Positions 6,761 to 17,700 of a stretch of 51,221 bases of DNA are shown here, piece by piece. Under the pieces are notes generated by a model. That model saw only the letters and a list, made by a program, of their open reading frames with translations. It was not told the DNA's origin and did no database searches. The translations under genes and the position numbers were made by a program. The DNA is taken from positions 1 to 51,221 of the forward strand of contig CAVFNL010000031.1 of NCBI GenBank assembly GCA_963623875.1. Direction: 5' to 3'. How positions within the stretch are numbered: the stretch's first letter is position 1; the number at the start of each line of letters is the position of its first letter. Source of the stretch: UBA3206 sp963623875 (lineage in GTDB: Bacteria; Bacillota_I; Bacilli_A; Acholeplasmatales; Anaeroplasmataceae).

Positions 6761-9403
6761 TTACTTTTCTTCAAACATTGTTCGTACTTTATTGCTTGCG
6801 ACAATTTGAATATTATTTCTTGTACTAGGTCCTGTTATGATAAACGCATGACCTCTATCATTATTAATAATTTGATCTTGTTCGGTTTGATTTATTTTTC
6901 CAGCCTTATCATATAGAAGACACAAATCATCCATATCGTTTGGAGCAAGAGAGAATATAAATGAATATTGACAAGCATTTATTATTGCGCTTGATTTTCT
7001 TGCAAGTTCTGGTGAACCTACAAAGTCTTTTATGTTTTGTGTTATTACAATTTGCATACCATTATATTTTCTAATACGTTTTGCAAGTTGATACATAAAA
7101 TCAAGAGCTATAGGGAATTTTTCATCGATAAATACATGAGCTTCATCAATTACTATTATAATTTTTCTATCTGTTTTATGCTTAAGATTAAAATCTCTAT
7201 TTTTGATAATTTCGTTATCTAGCCATTTTAATACTAATAACATTTGAGCATTAGCTATTGTACCATTTTTATTAGCAAGTAAACTTCTAAAGTTAAATAC
7301 CGCAAAATTTTCTTGTACTGATAAATTACTTTCGCCATTCCAAAGTAGTGCATTACGACCTTCATTTGAGAATTTAGCTACATAATTTAATATTATTCTT
7401 AAATTTTTAATGTCATAATCGTTAGTAGCTTTATCAAGTTTTTCTTTTACAAGATTATATAAATCATCAAATATAGGATAATCTTTTGGACTTAATGTGC
7501 TTAAATCTGTATGGGAATCAATGCCTTTTGTTTGATACAAATCAATAATTAAGTTATTTAAATATTCAAGTGGTTCACTTGATATTCCTTGTAAGATAAC
7601 TTTAAAGAATTCTTCTAGGAATTGTAGGTGAATTCCGAAATTGTTTACAACACCATCACCCTCATCAGCTTCAAGTGTTGTGATTATGTGGAATGGATTT
7701 AATCTTCCTGATGTTGCAGCACCTACATCTATTGTTTTACCCCCTAGACTTTCAGCTAAATATTTATATTCATCCTCTGGGTCTAAAATAAATATTTTTG
7801 AATTTTCTGAAGCTAAATGTGTAAGAATTGTTTTAGCCGCATAACTCTTACCAGATCCTGTTTTTCCGATAATTACCATGTTAGAGTTAACTCTTTCATT
7901 GTTTCTTTGGAAGAAATCAATAATAACAGGATATCCACCATTAACTCCAATTAATTCACCTTTAGGATCCATAATTGTAGATTCAACAAATGGGAATACA
8001 GCTGAAACTGATGTTGAGTGAATACTTCTTGAGTATTCTTCAAATGAATCAAATTTTGATAAATTTGAAGAAATAAAACATCTATTTTGTCTTGAGAAAT
8101 TATCTACAAGATCAAAACCATCTTCTGATAAAATTGCTCTTAAATTTTTCTTTGCAGATTTTAAATCAGTTTTACCATCATCAAATAAAGTAATATGAAT
8201 ATTTACTTTAAATAATGTTTCATTATCATTTTGAAGTCTGCGCATTAAATCAACTAATGTATTGATATGTGTTTGTTTATCAATAATAGATGATGCTTTA
8301 TAAGCTGTTTCTGATTGAGATACTAATTCTTGCAAAGAACGATCAATCATTTTTACAGCCTTTGTTTTTTCATATGGCTCAAGATTCATTACGACTTTAG
8401 TATTAGGCATATTAAACATTTTATATCCCCAGGCATTAAGTACATAAAGTGGGTAACCTTTTACTGAAAAATTGTATGTTTTAACATCATCAATATAAGT
8501 ATTTTTAGTAGTAAATCTTATTGAATGTGGTAATACCCAAGATAATATTTCATCTTTTTCTAAGATATCAATATCACTTTCATTAAAATCATACATATAA
8601 TTATGTTTTAAGAATACTCCAGTCTCTTTATCATTTAAAATATGCGATACCATTCCCGCTTCTTTAAATGTCAAAACTGCATTTGAAAGTATTTCTGTAA
8701 TGACTAATTTAGATGCATCATATACGACTAAATAATAAAATGGTTTTTTTATAGATTCGTTATCATCAATACCTTTATAAGTATTAATACGATCCATTAT
8801 TATCTTAGTACGTTCAAAAAGTTCTTGTTCTGTCATTTCACCAGAATCAAACAACAATTTTAATTTGTCTATTTTAGCTTCTTCTAGTTTAATGTATTCA
8901 GATAAATCAAGTTTTCTATCAATTTTAACTAATGAAGCTTTCGTTTTACCTGATATAGTTCTTATTATTTTTCCAAATTGATGATCAATAATTTCGTCTT
9001 GTCTATATCCTGATAGTAATCTAAACTCTCTAGGATCTATTTCAAGAACACCAGCAAAATAATTATCGTAGACAATAAATCCTTCTTCTATTCCTCTATA
9101 TGGAAGAATATTTGATATATTTGAAGAAGCATCTTTGATATTCATACTATATTTTTTAATTGAAAATAAGTATTTAACACCATCAACAATAACCATATAG
9201 AATCTTTGACCATCAAATGGCAAATAAAGACCTATTGCAATCGCAAGTATAACAACCATTGAAATATATTTTGCAGCTCCGAAGTTTGTAAGGAACAACA
9301 ATACTTCTAGCATTAGGAAGAATAGTGCAATAACAACATCCACTATAGAAACATTTCTAAAGAATTCTATTTTAACTTTAGCTGTTTTAGGAATTATTCT
9401 CAC
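6761..9403 (-). CDS. VirB4-type secretion ATPase with fused VirB3/PrgI-like N-terminus
   Basis: This is the energising ATPase of a type IV secretion/conjugation machine, at the inner face of the membrane. Residues 1-65 hold two closely spaced transmembrane helices (about 20-39 and 46-63), resembling the VirB3/PrgI protein that is usually a separate gene. Residues 90-480 match the VirB4 N-terminal domain. The RecA-like ATPase follows: Walker A GKTGSGKS at 513-520, Walker B KIIIVIDEAH at 747-756 with catalytic Glu754, then ITQN near 787-790, a VirB4 motif. The length (880 residues) equals a normal VirB4 plus the extension. The GTG start overlaps the stop of the VirB6-like gene (GTGA), with AAGGTGG as ribosome binding site, so the two are translationally coupled. 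It is the last gene of the operon. Confidence 0.93.
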   Translation of the reverse strand: MRIIPKTAKVKIEFFRNVSIVDVVIALFFLMLEVLLFLTNFGAAKYISMVVILAIAIGLYLPFDGQRFYMVIVDGVKYLFSIKKYSMNIKDASSNISNILPYRGIEEGFIVYDNYFAGVLEIDPREFRLLSGYRQDEIIDHQFGKIIRTISGKTKASLVKIDRKLDLSEYIKLEEAKIDKLKLLFDSGEMTEQELFERTKIIMDRINTYKGIDDNESIKKPFYYLVVYDASKLVITEILSNAVLTFKEAGMVSHILNDKETGVFLKHNYMYDFNESDIDILEKDEILSWVLPHSIRFTTKNTYIDDVKTYNFSVKGYPLYVLNAWGYKMFNMPNTKVVMNLEPYEKTKAVKMIDRSLQELVSQSETAYKASSIIDKQTHINTLVDLMRRLQNDNETLFKVNIHITLFDDGKTDLKSAKKNLRAILSEDGFDLVDNFSRQNRCFISSNLSKFDSFEEYSRSIHSTSVSAVFPFVESTIMDPKGELIGVNGGYPVIIDFFQRNNERVNSNMVIIGKTGSGKSYAAKTILTHLASENSKIFILDPEDEYKYLAESLGGKTIDVGAATSGRLNPFHIITTLEADEGDGVVNNFGIHLQFLEEFFKVILQGISSEPLEYLNNLIIDLYQTKGIDSHTDLSTLSPKDYPIFDDLYNLVKEKLDKATNDYDIKNLRIILNYVAKFSNEGRNALLWNGESNLSVQENFAVFNFRSLLANKNGTIANAQMLLVLKWLDNEIIKNRDFNLKHKTDRKIIIVIDEAHVFIDEKFPIALDFMYQLAKRIRKYNGMQIVITQNIKDFVGSPELARKSSAIINACQYSFIFSLAPNDMDDLCLLYDKAGKINQTEQDQIINNDRGHAFIITGPSTRNNIQIVASNKVRTMFEEK

Positions 9404-10767
9404 TTATTTCCACCTTCCTTTTCTTGTGGTAGATTCATACCTGAATTACGTATCATATCAGCTTGTCTTTGATTTTTTTCATTATTATTTAAACCTAATG
9501 CATTATTTGCACCATCGCCTGAATTATTACCTGAATTCATAATACGCTGTTGAAGGCTATCATTATTATTAGCTCCACCACCATTAAATTTATTACCTGT
9601 TAAGTTTTCAAGTAATTCATTCGTTCTCTCTTGGGCTTGTAGTTGTCTTTCTTGAGCACTAGGTTCACCTTTAAATCCGTTGTAACCTAAACCTCTTGCG
9701 AAAGCATTTCCTACATTTCTTCCAGTTTGAACAGGGTGTAGACCTGCCTTTATAGCACCAACACCAGTATTAAATGTACCTTTAATACCAGATCCTAGAG
9801 CACGCATAAGTCCTCCACGGTTCATAGCTGCTTCTCTTAATTCTTGAGATCCAGCACCTTGAGATACTAGGTTTCCAACTAAAGACATTGACTTCTTCAT
9901 AGATAGTGCCCCACCTATGATAAATAGAAGAATTACTAGATTATTTAAGAAAATATTATCAAAGAATGTAACACCCATAACGGCATTTACAACAAGTAAA
10001 TAAATATTAATTCCAATAATAGCTCCGTATCCTACAGCAAATTTAGTTAAAACTTGATCACGCCAAAGTTTAAATCTAGCTCCGCCATCAATAACTGTAG
10101 ATGAAATAGATAGTGGTGATACGATAAATAAAATTACTAATGAAATGGCTCTATCAACAAATAGTAATAAAGCCCATGCGATATTAATAAGTATCGCAGC
10201 TCCGGCAAGCCATGACATAAAGAACCCATATTCATTTAAATCAATATACTCTCTTACAAGAGATGTGCTTGTCCATCCTCCTGGATGTTCATTTACTAAA
10301 TTTTTAGCGTATTCTATATCGCTATCTTGTACAAAACATGTAAATAAATAATCACCTATTGATGCAGAATTAGCTAAAGTCGCCTTATATAGGGCTACCA
10401 TAAATACATTTAGTAAGTTAATTACTACAATCATTATAAAAGGTACGAACATAAATGTGAGGATAGCTTTAAAAGCTTTAATACATATTCCTCCAGGGGT
10501 ATCTTCTACTTTTTCTTTTACAGAAACTCTGATTATTGCGATTATAGCAAGAATAACTACTAAAATTATTCCTATTACTGCTGTAGCCTTAAACGCAAAT
10601 TGAATATTATCGCTTTTAAATAAATACGATATTAAATCAGTTTCTTCATCATTAATTTTTATAGGATCAATACCACATATCATGTTAGCTACTTTCATAA
10701 GGCCATCTATTACTTGAAATATTGCCTTAGATATTGAATATAAGAAGTTCCAAAACCAATTAAACAT
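9400..10767 (-). CDS. VirB6/TrbL-like polytopic channel protein
   Basis: A polytopic membrane protein of the VirB6/TrbL type, the inner-membrane channel component of type IV secretion systems. An N-terminal amphipathic helix is followed by about five to six transmembrane helices (near 60-82, 99-128, 183-222 as a pair, 243-268 and 274-297). The cytoplasmic tail (about 300-455) is Gly/Ala-rich and then Asn/Gln-rich, with runs of NNN and GGG. The helix layout and the position between the pilin-like gene and VirB4 match the VirB6-type proteins of mycoplasma ICEs (the Mbov_0396-like group) and Gram-positive conjugation operons. The ribosome binding site is GAAGGTG. The identification rests on topology and context, since the family is poorly conserved. 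Confidence 0.8.
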   Translation of the reverse strand: MFNWFWNFLYSISKAIFQVIDGLMKVANMICGIDPIKINDEETDLISYLFKSDNIQFAFKATAVIGIILVVILAIIAIIRVSVKEKVEDTPGGICIKAFKAILTFMFVPFIMIVVINLLNVFMVALYKATLANSASIGDYLFTCFVQDSDIEYAKNLVNEHPGGWTSTSLVREYIDLNEYGFFMSWLAGAAILINIAWALLLFVDRAISLVILFIVSPLSISSTVIDGGARFKLWRDQVLTKFAVGYGAIIGINIYLLVVNAVMGVTFFDNIFLNNLVILLFIIGGALSMKKSMSLVGNLVSQGAGSQELREAAMNRGGLMRALGSGIKGTFNTGVGAIKAGLHPVQTGRNVGNAFARGLGYNGFKGEPSAQERQLQAQERTNELLENLTGNKFNGGGANNNDSLQQRIMNSGNNSGDGANNALGLNNNEKNQRQADMIRNSGMNLPQEKEGGNK

Positions 10768-10783
10768 ATTTTCACCTTCTTAT

Positions 10784-11422
10784 TTAATTTTCTTTACTTA
10801 TCAAAATATTAGAAAATCTAAGTTTTATATTATTTTCTTCTATGTTGTCTTTGAATACTAAAATAAGTTTATCATCTTCACTTACTTTTCTAGCCTCGCT
10901 ATTTAAGAAACGAATTTGATATCCATCAAGATATGTTTTAGAACTTATTTTTAATTCATTTTTTGAAGCATCACCAAATGAAAATGTCTTCTTTTCATAA
11001 GTAGTACCATCTTCTTTTGTAACTTCTTCAGTCTTAACTTCAATAAGATTAGATGTGACATAGAAGTCTATATCTAGCACAGCGCTCTCTTCTGTGTCTA
11101 GATATAGATAGAATTCTCCTATTGTAAGATCTTTTTCTACAGGTATCACAAGAATTTGAAAATAATCTCTATCTTCTTTCTTGAAATATGCTGTCTCTTC
11201 AAGGTCTTTATCTTCAAAAGTATCTGCATTAAAGAAATTATTCATATCAAGTGTTGTTGGAAGATAGTTTTTATAATATCTAACTTCACTAAAATAGTCA
11301 TAATAATCTGTTTCGAAATTACCATCGCTATCTTTTCCACCAAAGAATGAACCAAGGTCAATACATGATACTAAAAATAATGTAATAGGTAATATAAAGA
11401 TAATATATAAATATTTCTTCAT
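10784..11422 (-). CDS. Lipoprotein of the type IV secretion-like operon
   Basis: A lipoprotein with a good type II signal: MKKYLYIIFILPITLFLVSC, lipobox LVSC with Cys20. The acidic, beta-rich mature part (about 190 residues) has many Tyr/Asp/Glu near its start. I recognise no domain. I prefer the ATG at 11422, which lies 14 bases past the pilin-like stop and could be reached by coupled translation. A GTG at 11458 inside the pilin-like gene is possible but would put 12 residues before the signal peptide. Its place between pilin-like and VirB6-like genes suggests a surface or periplasm-side component of the machine, perhaps in the role of VirB7, VirB8 or VirB9. That role is inferred from position only. 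Confidence 0.7.
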   Translation of the reverse strand: MKKYLYIIFILPITLFLVSCIDLGSFFGGKDSDGNFETDYYDYFSEVRYYKNYLPTTLDMNNFFNADTFEDKDLEETAYFKKEDRDYFQILVIPVEKDLTIGEFYLYLDTEESAVLDIDFYVTSNLIEVKTEEVTKEDGTTYEKKTFSFGDASKNELKISSKTYLDGYQIRFLNSEARKVSEDDKLILVFKDNIEENNIKLRFSNILISKEN

Positions 11423-11436
11423 TTTTTTAATAGCTA

Positions 11437-11742
11437 TTAAGCTGTATATCCTTCCCACCAGTCTTGAAGAATAGGAAGACCAACCTTAAGCATAATTAAT
11501 AAAATGAATATTAATACAAACCCAATTACAGCATTTTTGATAGCCTTTTTAGCTTTATCATGCTCTTGTGGTTCGTCAGCTTTAGAGAATTTTACACATA
11601 GTAAAATAATCCAAATGGCAGCTAGTGCTCCTACTACTGGTAGTAATACAAGTGTTAAAGTGTCGCAGAAATCAAGAATTGGTTGAACAATTTTTGTAAG
11701 ATCTCCTTGACTAATTGTTGATGCTAGAATTGTGTTAATCAT
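11437..11742 (-). CDS. VirB2/TrbC-like pilin-type protein
   Basis: A small protein (101 residues) with two transmembrane helices (about 28-50 and 70-90) separated by a short charged cytoplasmic loop (KFSKADEPQEHDKAKKAIKNA). This is the topology of VirB2/TrbC pilins and of the pilin-like proteins of mycoplasma ICEs (the Mbov_0395-like group). The second helix begins with the familiar KKAIKNAVIGF pattern. The N-terminus is hydrophilic rather than a classic cleavable signal. The ribosome binding site AAGGAG is good. It lies directly downstream of the giant surface protein and upstream of the lipoprotein and VirB6-like genes, in the usual pilin-VirB6-VirB4 order. Confidence 0.82.
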   Translation of the reverse strand: MINTILASTISQGDLTKIVQPILDFCDTLTLVLLPVVGALAAIWIILLCVKFSKADEPQEHDKAKKAIKNAVIGFVLIFILLIMLKVGLPILQDWWEGYTA

Positions 11743-11763
11743 AAATAAAATCTCCTTTTTATT

Positions 11764-14700
11764 TTAATCTATTTTTTCTCTTTTTCTAGAGTATAGCCCT
11801 ATGAATAATCCTGTTGCTACTACAACTAAAACTACTACAATAAATACGCTTGAGGCAGTATTTGCAGTATATGATCTGCTGAACTCTAATGTAGTTGTAT
11901 TACCTATTGTATTAGTAACTTCGATAACGTAACTTCCCATTTCATCTAAGACCGGACTATCCATATTAGATGATGTTACATTAATTGTTTTGTAGACACT
12001 ACCATCTTTATATATCTTAATAATATCTCCTTCTTGGTATCCTGTTATCTTGATATTTTTGTTAGTATGTCCACCGTTTTCAACGCCCACAAGGGAAACA
12101 TTTGGGGCAACGTTATTGATATTAATTTCAAATGCTACCGTTTCATTTGTAGCAATAGATAACATCTCAATAGAATAATTTCCATCTTCAGTAAGTTCTA
12201 CATGTGAATTATATTCATTTTGAGTTATTTCATCTATATATGAAATTATATTTCCACTCTTGTCTTTATATACTATCTTAGTGATTTTATAGTTATAAGG
12301 TGTATCATATACGAATTTAGATATAGCTTGCTTATAGATATAGAAACAGAAATATGTTTCATTTCCAGCGGCATCTTCAATTAATAATTCCCATTTACCA
12401 TTTGAATCAAATCTTGATGTTATATTTTCTTGAAGAACTCCGTTTAAGTAAGCTTTAGTAATTGTAATCTTATCAGAATCTTTACTTGTTATAGTAATAT
12501 TTCCTTCATTAGATACATCACCATTTGCTAATGGTCTGTTTGAACCATCCTCAAGAGCATCAAACGATACTATTGTATCTTTTTTAATAGTAAACTTGAT
12601 ATTATTACCAGCTCTATCAGTTAAGCTAAATTTATATAATCCGTCTTTAATTAATTTTTCTTCACTTGTGTATGAATAAATTTTTGAATTAAGTTCGTAT
12701 GTAGCATCCACTGAAGAATCGAATAAGATATTGAAATTCTTTGTAATAGTATCTACACCATTAACATCTTTTAATTCATCACTTAATTCATAACTAATTT
12801 GTTGTCTAATTAGATAAACATTAAATGTATATGAGAATCCATATTCATCTAAATATGTTACAACATAAGTATAAGTTCCAGCTGATGTAGCACTAGCGAA
12901 TGTTATTTCTCTAGGGCAATTATCATTGTTATTATCAACCATAAATTGATATAATTTAGCATCAGTTTCAAATTTAACTTTATTGTTAGAATATATTCCA
13001 TCTGTAATACTATCTAGTGATAATGATGTATATTCTGTATCACTACGTGTCATACGTGAAATGTGAATAGTTGGTGTTGATCTATAGTAAACAGTTTTTT
13101 CACAAATTTCACCATATTCATTACGGAATTTAATTATATATTCTCCATCCTTATTATTATAACCTATAATATTATCTAAATCAACGTTAGTGATTTTTGC
13201 TTGAGAAATATTGTCATATATAACATTTTCTTTGTTATTATATGTTAATGTGATATAAAATACTCCTTCTTGGTTTAATTTGTTCTTATCAATTGTAATC
13301 ATTTGATTAGTATATAATTCACTAAGTTTTAGTGCTTGCTGATTAAATCCAGTTAATATTTCATCAGACACGCTAAATTCAGTATTTTTTATTGAAACAG
13401 CTAGTACTTTAACATTTCCTGAAACATCAATTATTTCAATGTTATAATCTCCTATTTCTGCAAGTTCAAACATATCAAATTCACTATTAGTTTTTATAAC
13501 ATTTACACTGTAAGATACTTTGTCTTTTAATATGTTTAAGTGATAATTTTTTGTATAAATTATAATACTTGCTTTATTATTTGTATAGAATATAGAATTA
13601 TCAACATTTGTATAATCTATAGATAAACCATCTTTATATGTAACTTCAGTTTCTACTAATAATCTTCTTGAAATTATTATTAGATATTCTGTTTTATTTC
13701 CATATTTATTAGTAACTATAAATCTATAGAATCCGTCAATTTCTCCAAACAAATTACTTTCAGGATCAAATGTTTCATATTTAAAGTTAGAGTTTACATT
13801 ACTGTATGCACATAAAATTGAAACTATATTTTGATCATACATAGTATCTAGCGTAAACACACTATTGTTATATGATACATAATTATCAAAATTCATTTTA
13901 GCACCATCGACATTAAATTCAACTTCTGATTTTAATCCGTTTAATTCAAAACTATTGTATAGAGGGAAGATTGAATAATCACTTAACGTTCTTGATGTGA
14001 TAGTGTGTATAGAATCATCTGTTGTTTGTACCATTATGTAATACATTGAATCTGTATATCTATAATATACTTTAATACCATTTATTCCAGCCACATATTC
14101 TTTATATTGTCCTGTAGGAAGCATGTTTGTTTGAACATACTCTTTTCCATTATACGCAAAACTATAAAGTGTATTATCAGAAATAATAAATCTTAGATAT
14201 ATATTATCTACTAACATTACTATATCTTGAACGCTTGATAATCCAAACAAAATATTATCATACCCATATATTGTTTCAGTTAAAGCTGTATCAGGGTTTG
14301 TTTTTATAGTTTGGTTAATACTATCTACAGCATATTTATAGTAATTTGGTTCTTCATTTTCAAATTCAAATGTTGATTCATTACCAAGAATATCTGTACA
14401 AACAATCTTAATTGCACCATAAATATCTATTTGTTTTTGTTTTAATAAAGATATTAAATCAAGACTACTAGAAGTTGTGTTAAGAGTTTCATCATACACA
14501 ACTTTACCAGCAATAGTTATTGTAAGTTTAGTAATTCTTGTTGCGTCAGAGATAGAAATTTTAATGTTATCACTAAAAATCTTACTGTTATTTTCAAGAA
14601 TGTATGTTGTATCATCACTACTACTATATCCAATACTTGTTATATTAGATTCTCCTGCTTTGATTTTTGCATAATCATCATAAGTGTATTCTTTTGTAGG

Positions 14701-17700
14701 TACTTCAACACTAATTTTTGGAGCCTCATCATCATATGATATCATATAGTCAACATAACCATCTTCATAATCATTGTAATAAACTCTAAGTTTAAATGAT
14801 TTTCCAGCTTCAATAGTTACAACAGTAGTACCTCCACTAGCTGTAGTTGTTCTTGTCTCAATACCACTAGATATTTCATAACCATAATCTTCAGAGAATC
14901 TAAATTGTAATTGAGTTCTAGTAGCTATTTCATAATATGTCTCTGATATTTCACTTAAAATTACATCTGATGTATTAGATATCAAACGATAAACTCCTTC
15001 ATCGTTATAATACCATGAAATAACAGGTGGCTTTCTTTGAAGTTCAATAGTTGATGTATTAGTATTACCATATACATCTTCTATATATATTTCATATACT
15101 CCACTTTCTTTATATGTCTTACGTTTAGCATACTGTGTATCGATTAGTGAACCATTTAGTTTAACACTAAATGAGAATATGTCAGTTGATTCAATGTCAC
15201 ATCTAAATGATATATAATCATTATTAACATTTGTTAATTGGTAAGATATATCAGCTGAATTTACTGATACTTGGAATGTATAAGCGTTACCAAAACGATC
15301 TGATACATAAATAGTATAATTACCATCACTAAGGCTAATACCTTCAGCTATATCTTTGGCATAGTATGTTTTATAATTTCTTCTATTGTTTGTAAAATAT
15401 ACAACAACATATGCATAATTATCTTCTGATGTAAGGCTATTCATTGTAAATGATTTAACATTTATTTTTGAACCTTCCATTTCATAATTATAGGTATCTG
15501 TAATTATGTTGCTATCAGATGAATTTTCAAGTTCAACACCAAGCCCAGGAGCATCTTCTTCACTTATAATCCAAATTGGAGTTGATGACATACCATATTC
15601 ATCAATTTCAACAAGTTCATACTTACCACTCTTAAGTATTTCGTTCATACGTTTGTTTGAAGATGATAATGTTATTTCACTGTATGACGCTGTTTGTGAA
15701 TCATAGTCTTTATAATATATTTTTGTGAAAGCGCCAAAATCTAAAATACAGTTAGAATAGAAATAGAAATAAATATTTCTAGACTCATCATAGACACGAG
15801 ATTGATAAATTTCACTATCTCCTTCAAAGTTGGCATTTTTTAAAGTTATTCCTGTTTTTGTAGTATTTGCAATTTCTGTTGTATCATGAATTTGATCATA
15901 TGAAATATTTGGTATTCCATCTACAAGATAATCTTCAGTAACTAGATTGATTTTTGATGTATAACTTTCTATTGTAGTAACAACAGAGTTAATCGCAGCT
16001 TTTAAGTTAGCTCTTAAGTCTTGAGTATTTATTTGATTTATTGATAGTGAATCTTTATAGAAATAATATACCCACTCAGAAGTAAGAGTTGAATAATTCC
16101 AATCAGCTTTCTTATATCTAATCCATACTTGTCCTTCTTTAGCTGTAGTATCTTCACCACTAGCTTTTTTGTAGTTAGCGTTTGAACCACTATTTAATTG
16201 TCTAGCTGTAGAAGCTGTAAGGGTAAGTGTTGATAAGTCTTGATATTCATAATATTTAATATATGATTCAAGATATACCTTTGAAGAGAAGAATTGTGGA
16301 TTTGCTGAACCATTATAGTTTTCTGTTAAAATAGCTGAACCATTATAATAATAGAATTTATTATCTCCAAGAGAATATACTTCATTAATAATTAAATCAC
16401 TATTTTGTGTATTATATGTAGGATCATTAGATTGCCCTTTTGTTGTATCTGTGGCAATATAGATTTCATATATACTTGAGAATTCATTATTATCAACATT
16501 AAATTGAAGTTCATAATATCCTGGCATTTTAAACACTACTGTATAAGTACGGTTAGTGTTATCGTATGTTACATTGTAATAATCATTATCAAGACTTGGG
16601 TTTGTATTTGTTAATGTCATAGATACTTCTGTATTATCAGATAATGATTTTTCATTATATCTATCATAACTATATTTATATAGGTTTACACTATATGAAG
16701 AATCAATTACAACATCTGTTGCATCCCCTAGACTAAATGTTATTTGTGTATTAGTTTTATATACATCTAATCCTTTTAATTTTTGAGATTCTTCATTAGT
16801 TATTACATAATTATCTTCTAAAGAATTTCTTGTATCAAATCTTAATTTCATTTGAACAAAATCTGAAGTACTATCAACATCATAAACATTACCAGCAGTA
16901 TCAGTTATATAAAGTCCTGCGTATAAATCTAAGTATTGTAGATCAGAAGCTAAAGTAGAATCACTTTTCTTTATATCATCAAGCGATACACTAAACGTAT
17001 ATGAACCATCACTATTAGTTTTAAATCCTAAATATCTATTTTTACCATCATATACGTTTATTAAATATACATAAGATCCCAAATTGAAATCCTCATATGA
17101 ATAAGCAAAATCAATATTTGATATATTATTCAATGAATTTGTCTCATCAGTATATGGAAGATCTTTAAGTTTAAATGTAAATTCATATGTACTCTTATCA
17201 ATTGCGCCTGATGTTTGTGGGTGCACTACTTTAAAGTTATATGTATTTTCATCATCTGTATATACTAAAGGGATTGTATTATCGTATTTAAGCAGATACG
17301 TTTGATTACTTTCAATATTTCCAATTTGATTTTTTAAATCCTCAATGTTTGAAATTTCTAATCCAAAATATGATGTAAGTTTGTAATAGAAATAATAATC
17401 TCCGCTCTTGCCATCATCACTAAAGATAATAGATGTTCTATCATAAAGTGAAATTGCATCCGTTTCTAAATCATAATTATCAGGATCTGTATCAAATTCT
17501 TTTTTAGATATTAATTTATATTTGAATGTAAAATCAGTACCTACATTAGATAAATTAATATAGAAATCTTTTGATTTTGAAACTGTTTTCCATCCTGTAG
17601 TTCTAATACTATCTACTTTTGGGGTTCTTGAATCAATAGTGAAATCAATTTGTTTTAATGATGTAGCTTGTGTATCAGATGTTAAAGTTACTGTATCTGA

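Noticed and set aside
11764..11900. Sortase (LPXTG) anchor in the giant protein
   Set aside because: No LPXTG-like motif precedes the C-terminal helix; anchoring is by the membrane helix alone.
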